Positions 11,739 through 22,643 of a stretch of DNA of 64,000 nucleotides are shown piece after piece. A program made the translations under genes and the position numbers. Source of the stretch: Gnetum montanum (Eukaryota > Streptophyta > Gnetopsida > Gnetales > Gnetaceae). The notes beneath the pieces are model-generated. The model was given only the letters and a program-made list of their open reading frames with translations. It was not told the origin of the DNA and did no database searches. The stretch covers positions 1 to 64,000 of the forward strand of contig MNCI01035807.1 in the NCBI GenBank assembly GCA_015680685.1, given 5' to 3'. Within the stretch, counting starts at the first letter, position 1. Each line of letters begins with the position of its first letter.

Positions 11739-14000
11739 ATGCCTCTCCTACAAGACTATAATAATGCCACATCTGGTGAGGTAGTTCATTGGAGAACCAA
11801 TAAATTAGATGAGAATGAAGATTGGAGTACTCAACGTTATGCAGGAGTCCAATATGTTTATGAACACCATAATGATACTCAAAGACTCTCGTCATCCAAC
11901 ACTAACACCTCTAGTGAGGATGAGACATCCCATAGAACGAGGAGGCCCGAAAGGCGTAGGACCTTCTCAATAACTAACAAGAACTTACTTGGGGATGATT
12001 GGAAGACTTACAAAAGTCATAACGAGTTTTATAGTTCCTTCTCTTTCTCTACTCCTTCAACATCAGATTGTGCATGGATGACTATCTTTCAAGGGATCAG
12101 CGTAGACCTAAAAATCAAGCTCACAAAGAAAATCAAGAACGCCAACATAAATGAAGGCAACATCATCTCAACCTACAAACTCACAACCTACTTAGTGATG
12201 ATGAACCCCTGTTGGCCACTAAGAGCCTAATGCCAGTACAAGAGGATTCGAATTTCTTGTAGGCATCATAAAGAGAGCCGCCTACCTAGGCCCAATTTAA
12301 ATAACTTTCCCAATTTCTCAGGAGGCTATGATTCAGATCTGCAACATCATGTACAAGCGTTCAAAGATTCTTGTACATGGAATAATATTGATAATGGGTG
12401 GCAAAAACTTAAGCTCTTCCTATGACACTCTTTGCCCAAGAAAAAGTATGGTATAGGTCATTAAAACCAAAATCAATTTGACGTTGGTCAACAATGGTAG
12501 AGCTATTTAACAAAAGATATCAAATCTACGCAAGAGTGTCAGCCTTGAGGAAACAAATCCAAGAGTGAAAACAAGCACAACATGAACCCTTGGACATGGC
12601 CTTAGAAAGATATTATGCACTATTAAAAAACTATCTAGGCCATGGGTTCTCCGAGGAAAGGCTAATGTACCATATCATTGATGCTCTTCATGATGCAACA
12701 AGAGAAACCCTAGGGGTGTACTCCCAAGGGCAACTATACGAACTATGAACCCATCAATTACAAGAGCTTATTAAATGGGTAGCAAAAGAAAAAGGAGAAA
12801 TGGCTAGATGGGAGAGTGTTGAGAAACATTAACAGGACCAAAATCCCAACTTAATAAAGGTCCATAATCATAAGGAGAAATCAACCTATCACAAGGAGAA
12901 AGAATGATCTTTTTCAACACAACAAATACTAGAAGAAGCTGAGACAAAGATCAATAAGATGTTGGAATGGATGTATAAAAAGTGTGGAGAATTTATCGAT
13001 ATTATTAGGGATAGAGTTTTGACAACCCAAGAAGAAGGACAAAACATTAGACAATCAAAAAGAAGGAATAAGGAAATTAAGAACTCAACTGCCCATCATA
13101 CGTATGAATGCAACATATGCCTGTATGATCACCCCAAAGGCCAATGCCCAATCTTGTTACATTTATATAAGCATTGGGGAAGCACGTTACATCCAAAGTT
13201 TGTACAGAGATACTATGTTCGATCACAGTGGCAAAAATCCCAGTCATGGGGGAACCTACTCCTAAACTAGAGACACCCTTCATATTATCCAAATCCAAAC
13301 ACTTATCTAGTTCAACATCTTGTTTCTCCAACTAGGCCAACATACTCTATCTCACCACATTACCATTCTCCATAATACTATCAACCCATGTCTGCAACCA
13401 CAACCTTGTGTACCTTACACTTCTCCTAATTTTCAGCATTCTCATACTTTTCCTCCTTCTACATTACCACCAACTATTCCTAAGGTGTCTGCACCACTGC
13501 AATAACCCATGAACATAACTTGTACTACTACTGCCAACAACAGTGAGAGGCCTCCTCCACGTCAAAAGTGTACCTTCTTTAAACATGATCATAAGAAGGG
13601 CCAACATCATTCTGAGGCCACTACACCCTCCAACTTAGCACAAGTCCAACATTGTGGTGCACCCTTACCTTTGAATCCAATGCCTCATGTCACTTCATCA
13701 GGGCCACCAACTAACACTCCAACAACCATACGGCCCAATGAACACAATCATGGAAGGCAACATCCTGATCCTTGCATACCATCTAACAGTCCCAAATATC
13801 ATAGTGGATCAACTCATTATCCAGGAACCACATCTCATAAATTGCCCCACTATGCTTACTACAATCAGGTGTGTGAAACCCAATGGGGTAAGTACGGCCA
13901 AGTTCTAATATTTTCAACATCCAAGGATCCTCTTTGTCATTTATTAATCCTTGCCATCCTCAACCGTTTAGCTATGAGGGATATCCCCCATTCTAAATAA
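11739..14000 (+). pseudogene. Athila-like gag pseudogene (element F)
   Basis: The ATG is 124 bases from the primer site, the same spacing as in E. The first open stretch (11739-12230) holds a Ser/Arg-rich segment. The gag core is readable around 12540-12840 (EPLDMALERYYALL, then a GHGFSEE segment), close to the E gag core. A CX2CX3HX4C knuckle, CNICLYDHPKGQC, lies at about 13109-13147. A Pro/Thr/His-rich tail runs to 14000. Stops and a few shifts break it. Gag would package the RNA of this element if it were intact. Confidence 0.83.
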
Positions 14001-15876
14001 CAAGCAGGATTAATAAATACTTTTCATTTTCTTTAATTTTACAACTTTTTGTTTTCCATTTTTTCATTTTTCAATTTCTTGTTTCATCTTTTTTTTTGTC
14101 TTTTCACGTTTTTTATAATTAATCTCATCTATGAATAAAAAACTCGTGTGGCTCATTGGTTGAGGTGTGTTCTATGTTATTGAGTCTCGAGTGATCAATT
14201 ATAGGAACAGTGAGCCCATTACACCCACTCATCCATTCTACAAATAAGAGGTTCTGTTTGAGGGTACAATGACATTCTTGACATTCTTAAAACTTAAAAT
14301 TAATTTTGTGTTCATTGTACCTAGAGTGAAGAAGGATGGACCAAGAGGGAATGATTAGGGTGTGACACCAAGGGGACTTGCAGATTCTCTTTGGTGACAT
14401 CTATGGGAGTTATCATGCAATGTGGTTGTACTAAGATCCTTGTAGATCTAACAAAAAATGGAAGTAAGAGTAATCAAAATGGCACTCAAAAATCCAAAGC
14501 TATTCTAGGGGGTCACTGGAAAGACATGCACCCATGCCTGAAGGTTGGCAGCTTCTCTAGATTCAAGTATTAAAAAAAAAGAAAAAAAGATGAAGAAGAG
14601 AGAAGCGCCACAAAACAAAAATCACTCCTCCCTTAAACAAAACACCAAGTGATCGTACGCCTTGTTGTTTTGGTACTCTCATAGTTGCTCATCATGGGCT
14701 GAAACAATGTGATGTCACTGGTCAGAGGAATGGACTTGGTCCTAATCCTAGAACAACAGGTTAATGACACCTTAATAATGCCTTACATGCAGGATTCATT
14801 GTGCCCTGAGTCAGTTACCTCATGTCCCAATCTCTACGATCCCTTCTATACTTCATCTCATCTCACTGTTCGTGTAATTGTAGCTCATGTCATGTGTAAC
14901 ATAGAATTCTTACCTCATTTCAGTGATATTTACATATGTGTGTTTTGTAGAATCAGTTCGGATTACATTTAACCCTTCTAGTACCCACAGACACTTCAAG
15001 TGTGGTTACATAAGGGCATTATAAGTTGAAACCTACTTTGGGGAGGATCCACTTGTGTAATTTTTTGTAATCTTCACTTATGACATAGCTCACACACACC
15101 ATTTCTTACCCTTAGCATATTTTCAAACAATTTTCTTTCCCTATTACTATCCCTCTGAATAATCACATTCCTATGTACCATTACATGACCTTTTTCTTTA
15201 CCACCCAAGGTCCTTCTTGCTAAAACCCAAAAATCATTATTCGTGCCTTCCAAACCATCTACTTACCCTAGAACCCTTTAACAATCTTCTAGATGTCTAT
15301 AGTTTACATTGTTTAATTTCAAAATAAATATTAAAAATTTGATACATTCTCTAAGTGCCATAACTTCGATGAAAATATATATACGTGACCCCCCTGTGCT
15401 AATCAACATCATTTGTAATTGTTCACGTAGGGGAAGTTTTTCAATTCCTCTCTATGACTCGTGATTATGCGTCCCTTGCTTTTATACCCATAACTCGCTT
15501 GCTAGTACTTTGATTTTCATTCCATTTGAACCTACTTGAACCAGGAGTGTTCAGCTTAGTCATGGGGGAGGAGCACATGCTAAATAGTGCATAAATTTTT
15601 TGAAATTCATCATCGCTTGAAGGACATCTTTAAGGGTAATTAGTTGTAAAATTAACAATAAAATGAGTCAAAAACAATTTCATTCCCTTAGCTATACCAG
15701 AAATTAAACGTGGAAACCACCTACGCAAAAAGGACTCAGCATCATAATCCTTTGGGGACATGTTCTTCTAATAATTAACATCACACAGGAATAAAGTAAA
15801 TCTATTAAGGCAAGTAGTAAGGTATAACCTAACTTTGGCAACAACCTTATTAACGATTGGCCCCATGTGATTTTAG
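14001..15876 (+). other. Non-coding middle of element F, with possible internal promoter
   Basis: There is no convincing coding frame. The part from 14640 onward is the inverted counterpart of 26655-25443 in element G. Near 15370-15480 it holds AAATATATATACGTGAC followed by a GGGGAAGTTTTTCAA segment. This aligns with the TATATAAACGTGAGCC region that precedes the extra ORF in G, so a decayed internal promoter is likely. The stretch between 14020 and 14640 shows only T-rich and low-complexity sequence. Confidence 0.5.
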
Positions 15877-16662
15877 ATGGCCCTAAAATGTAGACACCAG
15901 GAAGGTCCTACTCAAGGTGCAATCAAACAACCTAGGAGAGGTGAAGGACAAGTTCTTGCTAAACAATGTGTAGAGCAAGAGGAACAATTATTTAGTATCC
16001 ACCAAGAAGACCCTGCTACTATACAATCAAGGCAGGTAGAAGGAGAAGCTGCTGCAGCACCTGAACAGGGACAACATCTCACATTGCCCCAGGATTGTGT
16101 TCAGGCTATCCACAAAAGGTCCACATTCACTGTAGTGATTATGGAATTAAATTTTGAATCTTTTGTAGATTTTTCTTCTGAGGCTGTTAGGGACCACCTT
16201 AAAGGGTCTCCCTTATGGCCTATCCTCTCTCTAAGTGCTTCCTGGTACTCAAGGGAAATGTACCAATTTTTGCACAACAACAAAAAAGAAGAAGAAAAGA
16301 AAATAAGGCACCGCGGTTAACATTTGTGGTGTTACTATTGATTTCTCTATTCAAGCCATTTCAGAAGTATTAAACCTTTTGAATACAGGGCCAAAGGTTG
16401 CTCAAAACCAGCTAGACACTTTTAGAACTGAGCAACTTAATAAACTATTGACAGAGAATAAAAGGATGGCGGAAGAAAAAGAGAGGGCTGATTAGGATGC
16501 CTCTATGGCACAAGCGCAGACTTTTATGCATGCCAAGGCACTCAAGGCCTTACAAGAGGAGAAACTCCAGCCCATACTTCAACACCATTAAATCCCAAGA
16601 CCTAGAGCGCAAGAAAGGGAAAGACACCTATGGAGGAGCCATTGCCAATAGGAACTACATGA
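15877..16662 (+). pseudogene. Extra ORF of element F, internally deleted
   Basis: Starts ATGGCCCT and runs to the same terminal ACATGA context as in G (stop at 16660-16662). The first 147 codons match G's extra ORF: a Gln/Glu-rich N-terminus with PRRGE, then a FESFVDFS...LKGSPLWP segment. An A-rich insertion near 16290 shifts the frame before the INICGVTIDFS segment. About 835 nt of the coiled-coil region present in G is missing between ALQEE (about 16545-16563) and KLQPILQ. It is non-functional; the parent protein is described under G. Confidence 0.75.
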
Positions 16663-16834
16663 GTTCCACCATTCTGTAATTATAGTATTTTCTTTTGTGT
16701 TATGTCTTATTTTTTTTTTTTGAATCCACACTGCGGCAGGAATCCATTCTAGTCAGTCAATAATCCCATACCTATCCACTATGTAATCAATGAAGCTTGT
16801 TCTCTCTATAACTCGAGGATGAGTTTTCATTCAA

Positions 16835-16845
16835 TCATGGGGGTA
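16835..16845 (+). other. Polypurine tract of element F
   Basis: ATCATGGGGGTA directly before the 3' LTR start TGATGAATT. The same position in E (30035-30047, inverted) and G (22453-22465, inverted) keeps a G-rich core. Confidence 0.7.
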
Positions 16846-17781
16846 TGATGAATTATGAATTTGCTAGCTGTGATATCACTACCATCATATCACAGCTGTG
16901 ATATCACATGGGCTGCAATATCGCGTACTCAATATCATAGCCATGATATCAAATCAGTCGCGATATCGCATACTCGATATTGTGGCTACGATATCGCATT
17001 AGACACGATATCGCATACGTGATATCGCGACCTACCTCAATTTCTATAAATAAGAGGTGGCTTTCCTTGTTCAGGCATCTAGTTTTTAGTTCCTTAGCTA
17101 AACTCTTGCAATTTTTCCTTCTTAGAGTTAGAATTATTTCCGAGTGTATGCCCGCAGTGTGGTGATTGTGATTGTACGACATCCTTATTCAAGTGTGACG
17201 TACTTGGACACGCACATGACTAGAAATAAAGATTGAGATTACTTCATCATGGTAACATTCACTTAGTTTAATTATTTATTTATTTAATTATTATTTACTA
17301 CTTTCTTAGTTAATCTCTCTCACCCTTAAACTCCTACTAAACGTGGAATGAGTACGACTTAATTACGAGCATTTAAGTGTGACTAATTGGTAACCCAGTA
17401 GCGTATCTAGGATCTACACTTGGTAATCCCAGTAGTAGTTGTGCACAAAGTCCAAGATGTGTACGGATAATAAAGGAATAGATGCTCATCACACTTAGGC
17501 TAGTTTAGACTCTCTCTCACCCTTTTCCTCTTAGCTTAGTTAACATTATTTTCCATTGCCTTCAGGAGTAGCATTATATTAGAAACCACATCATACATCT
17601 CACTCTGGACTAAACCATATGTGACAAAGATAATACTAGTCCATGAGGGAAGACAGTAAACTACAACCTAAGGCTAACTATCTAGGTGCCACAACTAGTC
17701 CGTCTACAGAGTTTGACCAGATCACACGTGAAAATGCTCATATTCGTATGGTTGAGTGTAGGGGTACCTTACCACTCATCA
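16846..17781 (+). repeat. 3' LTR of element F
   Basis: TGATGAATTATG ... CACTCATCA, 936 bp. It contains the fullest GATATC array (16868-17035: seven exact GATATC plus several ATATC variants) right before CTATAAATAAGAGG (17044-17057). Over a sampled 200 bases downstream of the TATA box it differs from the 5' LTR at about 13 positions, so the insertion is not recent. It is followed by ATTAC, the target duplication. Confidence 0.92.
16868..17035. promoter_or_regulatory. GATATC palindrome array upstream of the LTR TATA box
   Basis: Seven exact GATATC palindromes, many extended to CGATATCG-like or GATATCGCATAC forms, lie in about 170 bases and end 9-10 bases before the TATA box. The array recurs in every LTR of the E/F/G group with different unit numbers. 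It may be a transcription-factor binding array; the factor is unknown. Confidence 0.6.
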
Positions 17782-18550
17782 ATTACATTCCATCTATGTA
17801 TGAATTTTTGAACAAGTTCAAGGGGCCCTTATTTGACTTTCATAAGTTGGTCTAGTGTGGTGTCAAATCTTAAGTTATACTTGAAATGGTTAATGATTTG
17901 TGAAATCAAGCCATTTAAAGAGGCCATGGAGCCTCTAGATGATGCATAATACTAGTCCAAGTCTTTTCTAGTTAGAGACATGAAGAAGAGGCACATTACA
18001 ATATGGAACCAAGCTTGCAAGAACAAGCACTCAGAATGAAAGATAATGAGATGTAAATTAGGATCGCCCTCATTGTTGTATTTAGTGAACTATAAAATTG
18101 GAATGTAGGTGGAAATATGTATCTACAGGATTATGGGAATAATTGGATCTTTTTGGTAGAAGTTCATAATTTTAACTATCTAGATAGTGAAAGCCTTAAG
18201 CTTCTGCACCTCTTTCATGATGTCCTAGATCATTTGGAAGGTCTCATCTAGCTCTTGGAGCATTCCTATAAATTGTGGAGTTTAAACTAATAGTTGTGGG
18301 GGAATTTGGATGGCTTGGGGTCATGCAATGGCATTGGTATAGACAGGAGGGGTTGGGTGATCATGGTAGCATGGGGATTAAACAAGAAGAATGATGCTTG
18401 AGTTGGAATGTGAGGGATAAAGGGATGAAGAAAGTGTAAGGCTTGTGAAGCCTAGGATCCCAAGAAGAAGTCCATTGAGATGAAGATGGAAGGTCATGTA
18501 AAGAATACCACTCGTGACAAGTGCATTGATCTAGGTTGGGTTCCAAAAGG
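17782..18550 (-). pseudogene. Tat-like gag, N-terminal part (element H, copy A)
   Basis: Continues the H gag beyond the F insertion. The minus strand reads LDQLMKVK, a stop, then GPLELVQKFIHRWN, matching T's LIQVKKAPLEPIQKFIQRW (about 52162-52218). Further upstream the reading is Pro/His/Met-rich, like the T gag N-terminus, but frames are shifted and full of stops. The upper boundary is approximate. Confidence 0.65.
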
Positions 18551-20786
18551 CATAGCCATAAGCAAGAAGGTAGAGTGGGAGGCTAGTAAAGATTGATGTG
18601 TCACTACAACAAGTGTTGGTTCAAATATAGTGAACATAAAGGGGTAGATTGAGGAGCTCGATTCTCAGAGGACACGAGAGGTGTGGTGCTAGAGATGGTT
18701 GCTTGGGAAGCTAACTATTAGAAAAGGTTCTCAATGAATGTGTCTGATTCATGCTCTTCTTCAAACTCATCTTGGTTCTCCTAGTTTTCATCTAAACTAA
18801 TTTCCTCACTCATCTCAATAATATTTTTTAGTTGCATCAACATGCATGTATAAAATTCTGCTAAGTGACTTTGATCATAGGATGAGTGAGTATACTCTTT
18901 CCCATTTTGATGTATGATTTTAAACTGCCTTTTGGCATTTGATTCTAAACATGGGATGAGGAGGCCAACTTGGATTTTGGCATTAATAAAATTGTAGTAC
19001 TCCTCATAAATGATTGTAAAATTTGGTTCTTGTCCCCTCCACCTAAAAGGTTATCTATGTTCTATCATAGCAAGATTCTTATGATCATAAATACACACTC
19101 CTTATTGGTTTGGAACCATATGTGTTATTGTCACATCCCCATTTCCAAATGATGTTGCTGCCTAATGAAGATGATGTCTCTTCATAACAAGTGTTATTAT
19201 TATCTTAACAAGACTTGGAAGGGTAGTTGTAATTAAGACTCAAAAGGGCATGTTGTAATAACAAACATGTCTCTTAAGGTAGCCTTTGGGGGTTTGATCT
19301 AAGGCATTTATACCCAGGGTTAGAGGTCACACCATCATGGAGTAGCAGAGCTAGTATAAGCAAGTCATGGGACGCTGGGTGAAGCAGGATAGGAAGTGGA
19401 CTGGCCATCCCTTCTAACTAAATTATAGGCCTAACTATGGTGGCAATGTTGGATTGCCTCTAAGGGATAAATGCCAAAGGAAGAAAATCCCAAGGAACAC
19501 TCTTAGAGCATGATCTAGATACACTATTCCATGTTAATAAAGCATCCTTTTATTTCTCTTTCTGAATTTTTCCTATTATTCCCTTTACACATAATATCAA
19601 ATATCACTTACATTTCACATTAGGTATATTTTCTTTATATGCATAATGTCTAATATATTTTATATTTTACATTTTCCATGACATTCAAGGATGGGATGTC
19701 ATAATAAGTATTGAAGAAGACCATGACCCAAGGGCCATTCAAAATCATGGACCAACTACAACATGAACTTGATGATGAATGTTGAAGCCAGAACATAGAG
19801 AAAGCTATTGATCATCACCATATGCGCCATATGTTTATGATGTAAGTTAAAGGATACCTTTCAATTGACTTCACGAATAAGGGATCAAGCATCTAAATCC
19901 CAGCAACCAACAAAATTATTTCATGAATATCATTAACTGACAAAGATCTTATCACATCTCATCAAAATTCATCAATTGCAAAAGATGTTGGCAAGACAAT
20001 GATACACCAGTCCAGGTAACTCTTACCCATCATAATACTATAATTATTAATTAACTAGGATCATTGTTAAATTTCTTTTTAGAAAGTTAGTAACCATGAC
20101 CTGAGTTGATCTCGTTTTGTTGAAATTCACTATCTAAGTAATCTAGAAGATTCCAAGTTACCATATGTCAACTTAAAAATGTCAATTCAAAAAGATAACC
20201 TAGTTTGGTCTTTTTAATTCCTGAAAAATCAACATCTTTTTTGAGCCCTAAAAATATGTCCAACGCGTAGTACTCGTTGATGGCATAGTCTTATGATACT
20301 TTAGTTATTCTTATAAACTTGTGTACTTTCTATTTTTCTTTGGATTAATTAGGATCAACAAATTTTAATTCAAAATTCGCAAATGTGTGTATTTTATGTC
20401 ATTAAGGTTACTTGGAAGCAAGTATAGGTTCATGATCATGGGCTAACATTCCAGATTGGAGTATTTTAATAAGCATTAGAGATGCTTTTAAAAGAAAATA
20501 GAAAAAATGGAAGAGGTCTTAAGCCACAAAAGTTAATGATAACACAATATATCATTTGATTATTCCATAAGAGAACCTTGCTAAATTCTTGAAATTACTT
20601 GTAATGTTATGCATCTAGTCTAATTGAGATGGTACTTCCACCTCAATTACAGCATCATTGAGGTGGTACTTCCAAAATTTTAAGCTTTGAAATAAATAAA
20701 ATAGTCTCGGTCAGATAAAATTAATTTGTAAAAAATTTTCTTGAAATCATTACAAACACAACATTATTCTTATAGTTCTTTGCTAG
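18551..20786. other. Probable leader/LTR remains of element H, no coding sequence seen
   Basis: An AT-rich stretch conserved in copy B (about 43790-46038). I find no ORF with protein-like content, no tRNA or rRNA, and no clear LTR end. By position it should hold the 5' leader and LTR of H, but the TGAAACACC start known from T is not visible. It is cut at 20787 by the G LTR. Confidence 0.4.
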
Positions 20787-22452
20787 TGATGAGTGGCGAG
20801 GTACCCCTACACTCAACCATAAGAATGTGAGCATTTCATGCACGATCCAGACGACCTCTGCAAATGGGCTAGTTGTGGTATATAGACAGTTACTCATAGG
20901 TCGCAGTTTGTTGTCTTTCCACCTAAACTAGTATTAGCTTTTTCATGTATGGTTTACTTCAAAGTGAGGTGTATGATGTATTTCTATGCTAACGCTACTC
21001 CTGGGTATGATGGTAAATAATATTACCTAAGAAAGGGGAGAGAGAGTGTGTGTGTGATGAGTGGCGAGGTAACCCTACACTTAACCATACGAATATGAGT
21101 GTTACACGTGCGATCTGGTCAAACTCTCTAGACTAAGTGCCTACACGCCTTATGGAACACTTAAGGTTAATCATTCATTGTCCTCCTAGACTTACTTGTA
21201 TTTGTCACGATTGTATGGTTAAGTAAGTCTGAGGTATGTGATTTTTATATCTTTTTTGTTTCATCTCCTATGCTAATGAGTTAAAGGGTGAAGAGACTAA
21301 TTGACTAACTTTAACTAACTAACTAAGCCTTAATTAACCTAGCATCAACATCCATTTCCACCCTGAACCAATGCAACCTTGGTTACCAAATGCTATTTGT
21401 TACTGGGATTACCAAGCGTAACACACATGCTCGAAATGGTCATACTGAATGCACTTAACTATGGGAGAAGGGTTGAGAGAGATTTAATTACTAATAAAGA
21501 ATTTAAATAATAAATAATAAATAAAGTTCTATTTAGCCTAGTCCATGCACTGCAAGGTTTATCCAACAGTTCATCTTTATTTCCGTACACAAACTTGTAT
21601 TCAAGTACAATATTTTCTTGAATAAAGATCTGTCACTTTGGAGCTCCTACTGTGGAAACATGGAAATTATTCTATCTCTAGAGAGGTAAAACTACTAGAT
21701 TTTTGCTAAGGGTATAGATCTAGATTCATAACAAGGAAGAGCCACCTCATATTTATAGACTTGGCGGCGCACCGCAATATCGTGTAAGCGATATTGTTGG
21801 GGACGACGCGATATCGTGGCAAACGCGATATCGCGTATGTGATATCGTAGCCCATGCGATATCATGTCCCATAAGAGAGAATCTAAGTTAGCCTAAGTGC
21901 GATCAACATCCATTCCTCAATCATCCCTACACATCTTGGACCTCGTGCAGAACTACCACTAGGATTACCAAGTGCAGATCCTAGGTATACTACTGGGTTA
22001 CCAAGTAGTCACACTTAAATGCTCGTAATCAATTCGTACTCATTCCATGCTTAACAAGAGTTTAGGGTGAAGAGATATTAACTAAGAAAGTAGTAAATAG
22101 CAAGTAAGTAAATAACTAAACTAAGTGAATGCTGCAATGATGAAGTAATCTCGATCTTTATTTTCGGTCATGTGCGTGTCCAAGTACATCACACTCAAAT
22201 AAGGATGCCATACAATTACAATCACCATACTGCAGGTATGCACTAGGAGAGAAGGGTTAAGAGAATAACTACATAAAAATTAACACTTAAACTAAGAATT
22301 GAAAAAATTATCCATCGGAACTGTCTACCTCTTATTTATAGATGAGGAGACAGGCTACGATATCGTGTACACGATATCGCAGCTAAGCTATGATATCGCA
22401 TATGCGATATCACATACGCGATATCACGACTCACTAAAATGGTAACTCATCA
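20787..22452 (-). repeat. 3' LTR of element G (copy A), interrupted
   Basis: Starts TGATGAGTGGCG and ends CTCATCA. Comparison with the inverted F LTR shows continuity across 20787-21054 and 21875-22452, with a foreign LTR in a GA-rich run. A GATATC cluster lies at 22355-22440 and the inverted TATA box near 22335. The outer end is followed by the G-rich purine tract on the minus strand. Confidence 0.88.
21055..21874 (-). repeat. Nested solo LTR inside the G LTR (copy A)
   Basis: A complete 820-bp LTR of the E-like subfamily (TGATGAGTGGCG ... CCCATAA; copy B ends CCCATCA) with no internal region. It is flanked on the right by GAGAG and on the left by GAGAGAGAG plus a (TG)n run that merges with the LTR's own TG start. 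Copy B has it too (46228-47044). A GATATC cluster lies at 21778-21868. Confidence 0.85.
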
Positions 22453-22643
22453 TACTCCCACGACTGAGTGAAAATGCGTCCTCAAGTTACAGTGATAACA
22501 AGTTCCATTGATTACACAGTGGATAGGTATGGGATTATTGAATGGTGAGAATGGGTTCATGTCTCAATGTGGAATCAAAACAAAATTGATACACAAAACC
22601 AGGAATGTGAAAGGAAACCCTATTGCTACAAAATTGATGGAAC

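Larger units (their letters stand above)
10762..17781 (+). mobile_element. Element F: complete gag-only Athila-like LTR element
   Basis: A 7.0-kb element with two LTRs (835 and 936 bp), a tRNA-Asp-type primer site, gag, a long non-coding middle, an extra ORF and a purine tract. No protease, reverse transcriptase or integrase motif is found between the LTRs, so it resembles the TR-GAG class of non-autonomous elements. It is inserted in the gag region of H; the sequence at 17782 (minus) continues the H gag reading. Gag type, 3' UTR and LTR ends match E and G. In copy B the same insertion is a solo LTR. Confidence 0.92.

Noticed and set aside
18970-19152. 60-aa ORF conserved at 44212-44394
   Set aside because: Both copies lie in AT-rich duplicated non-coding sequence; no recognisable protein features.
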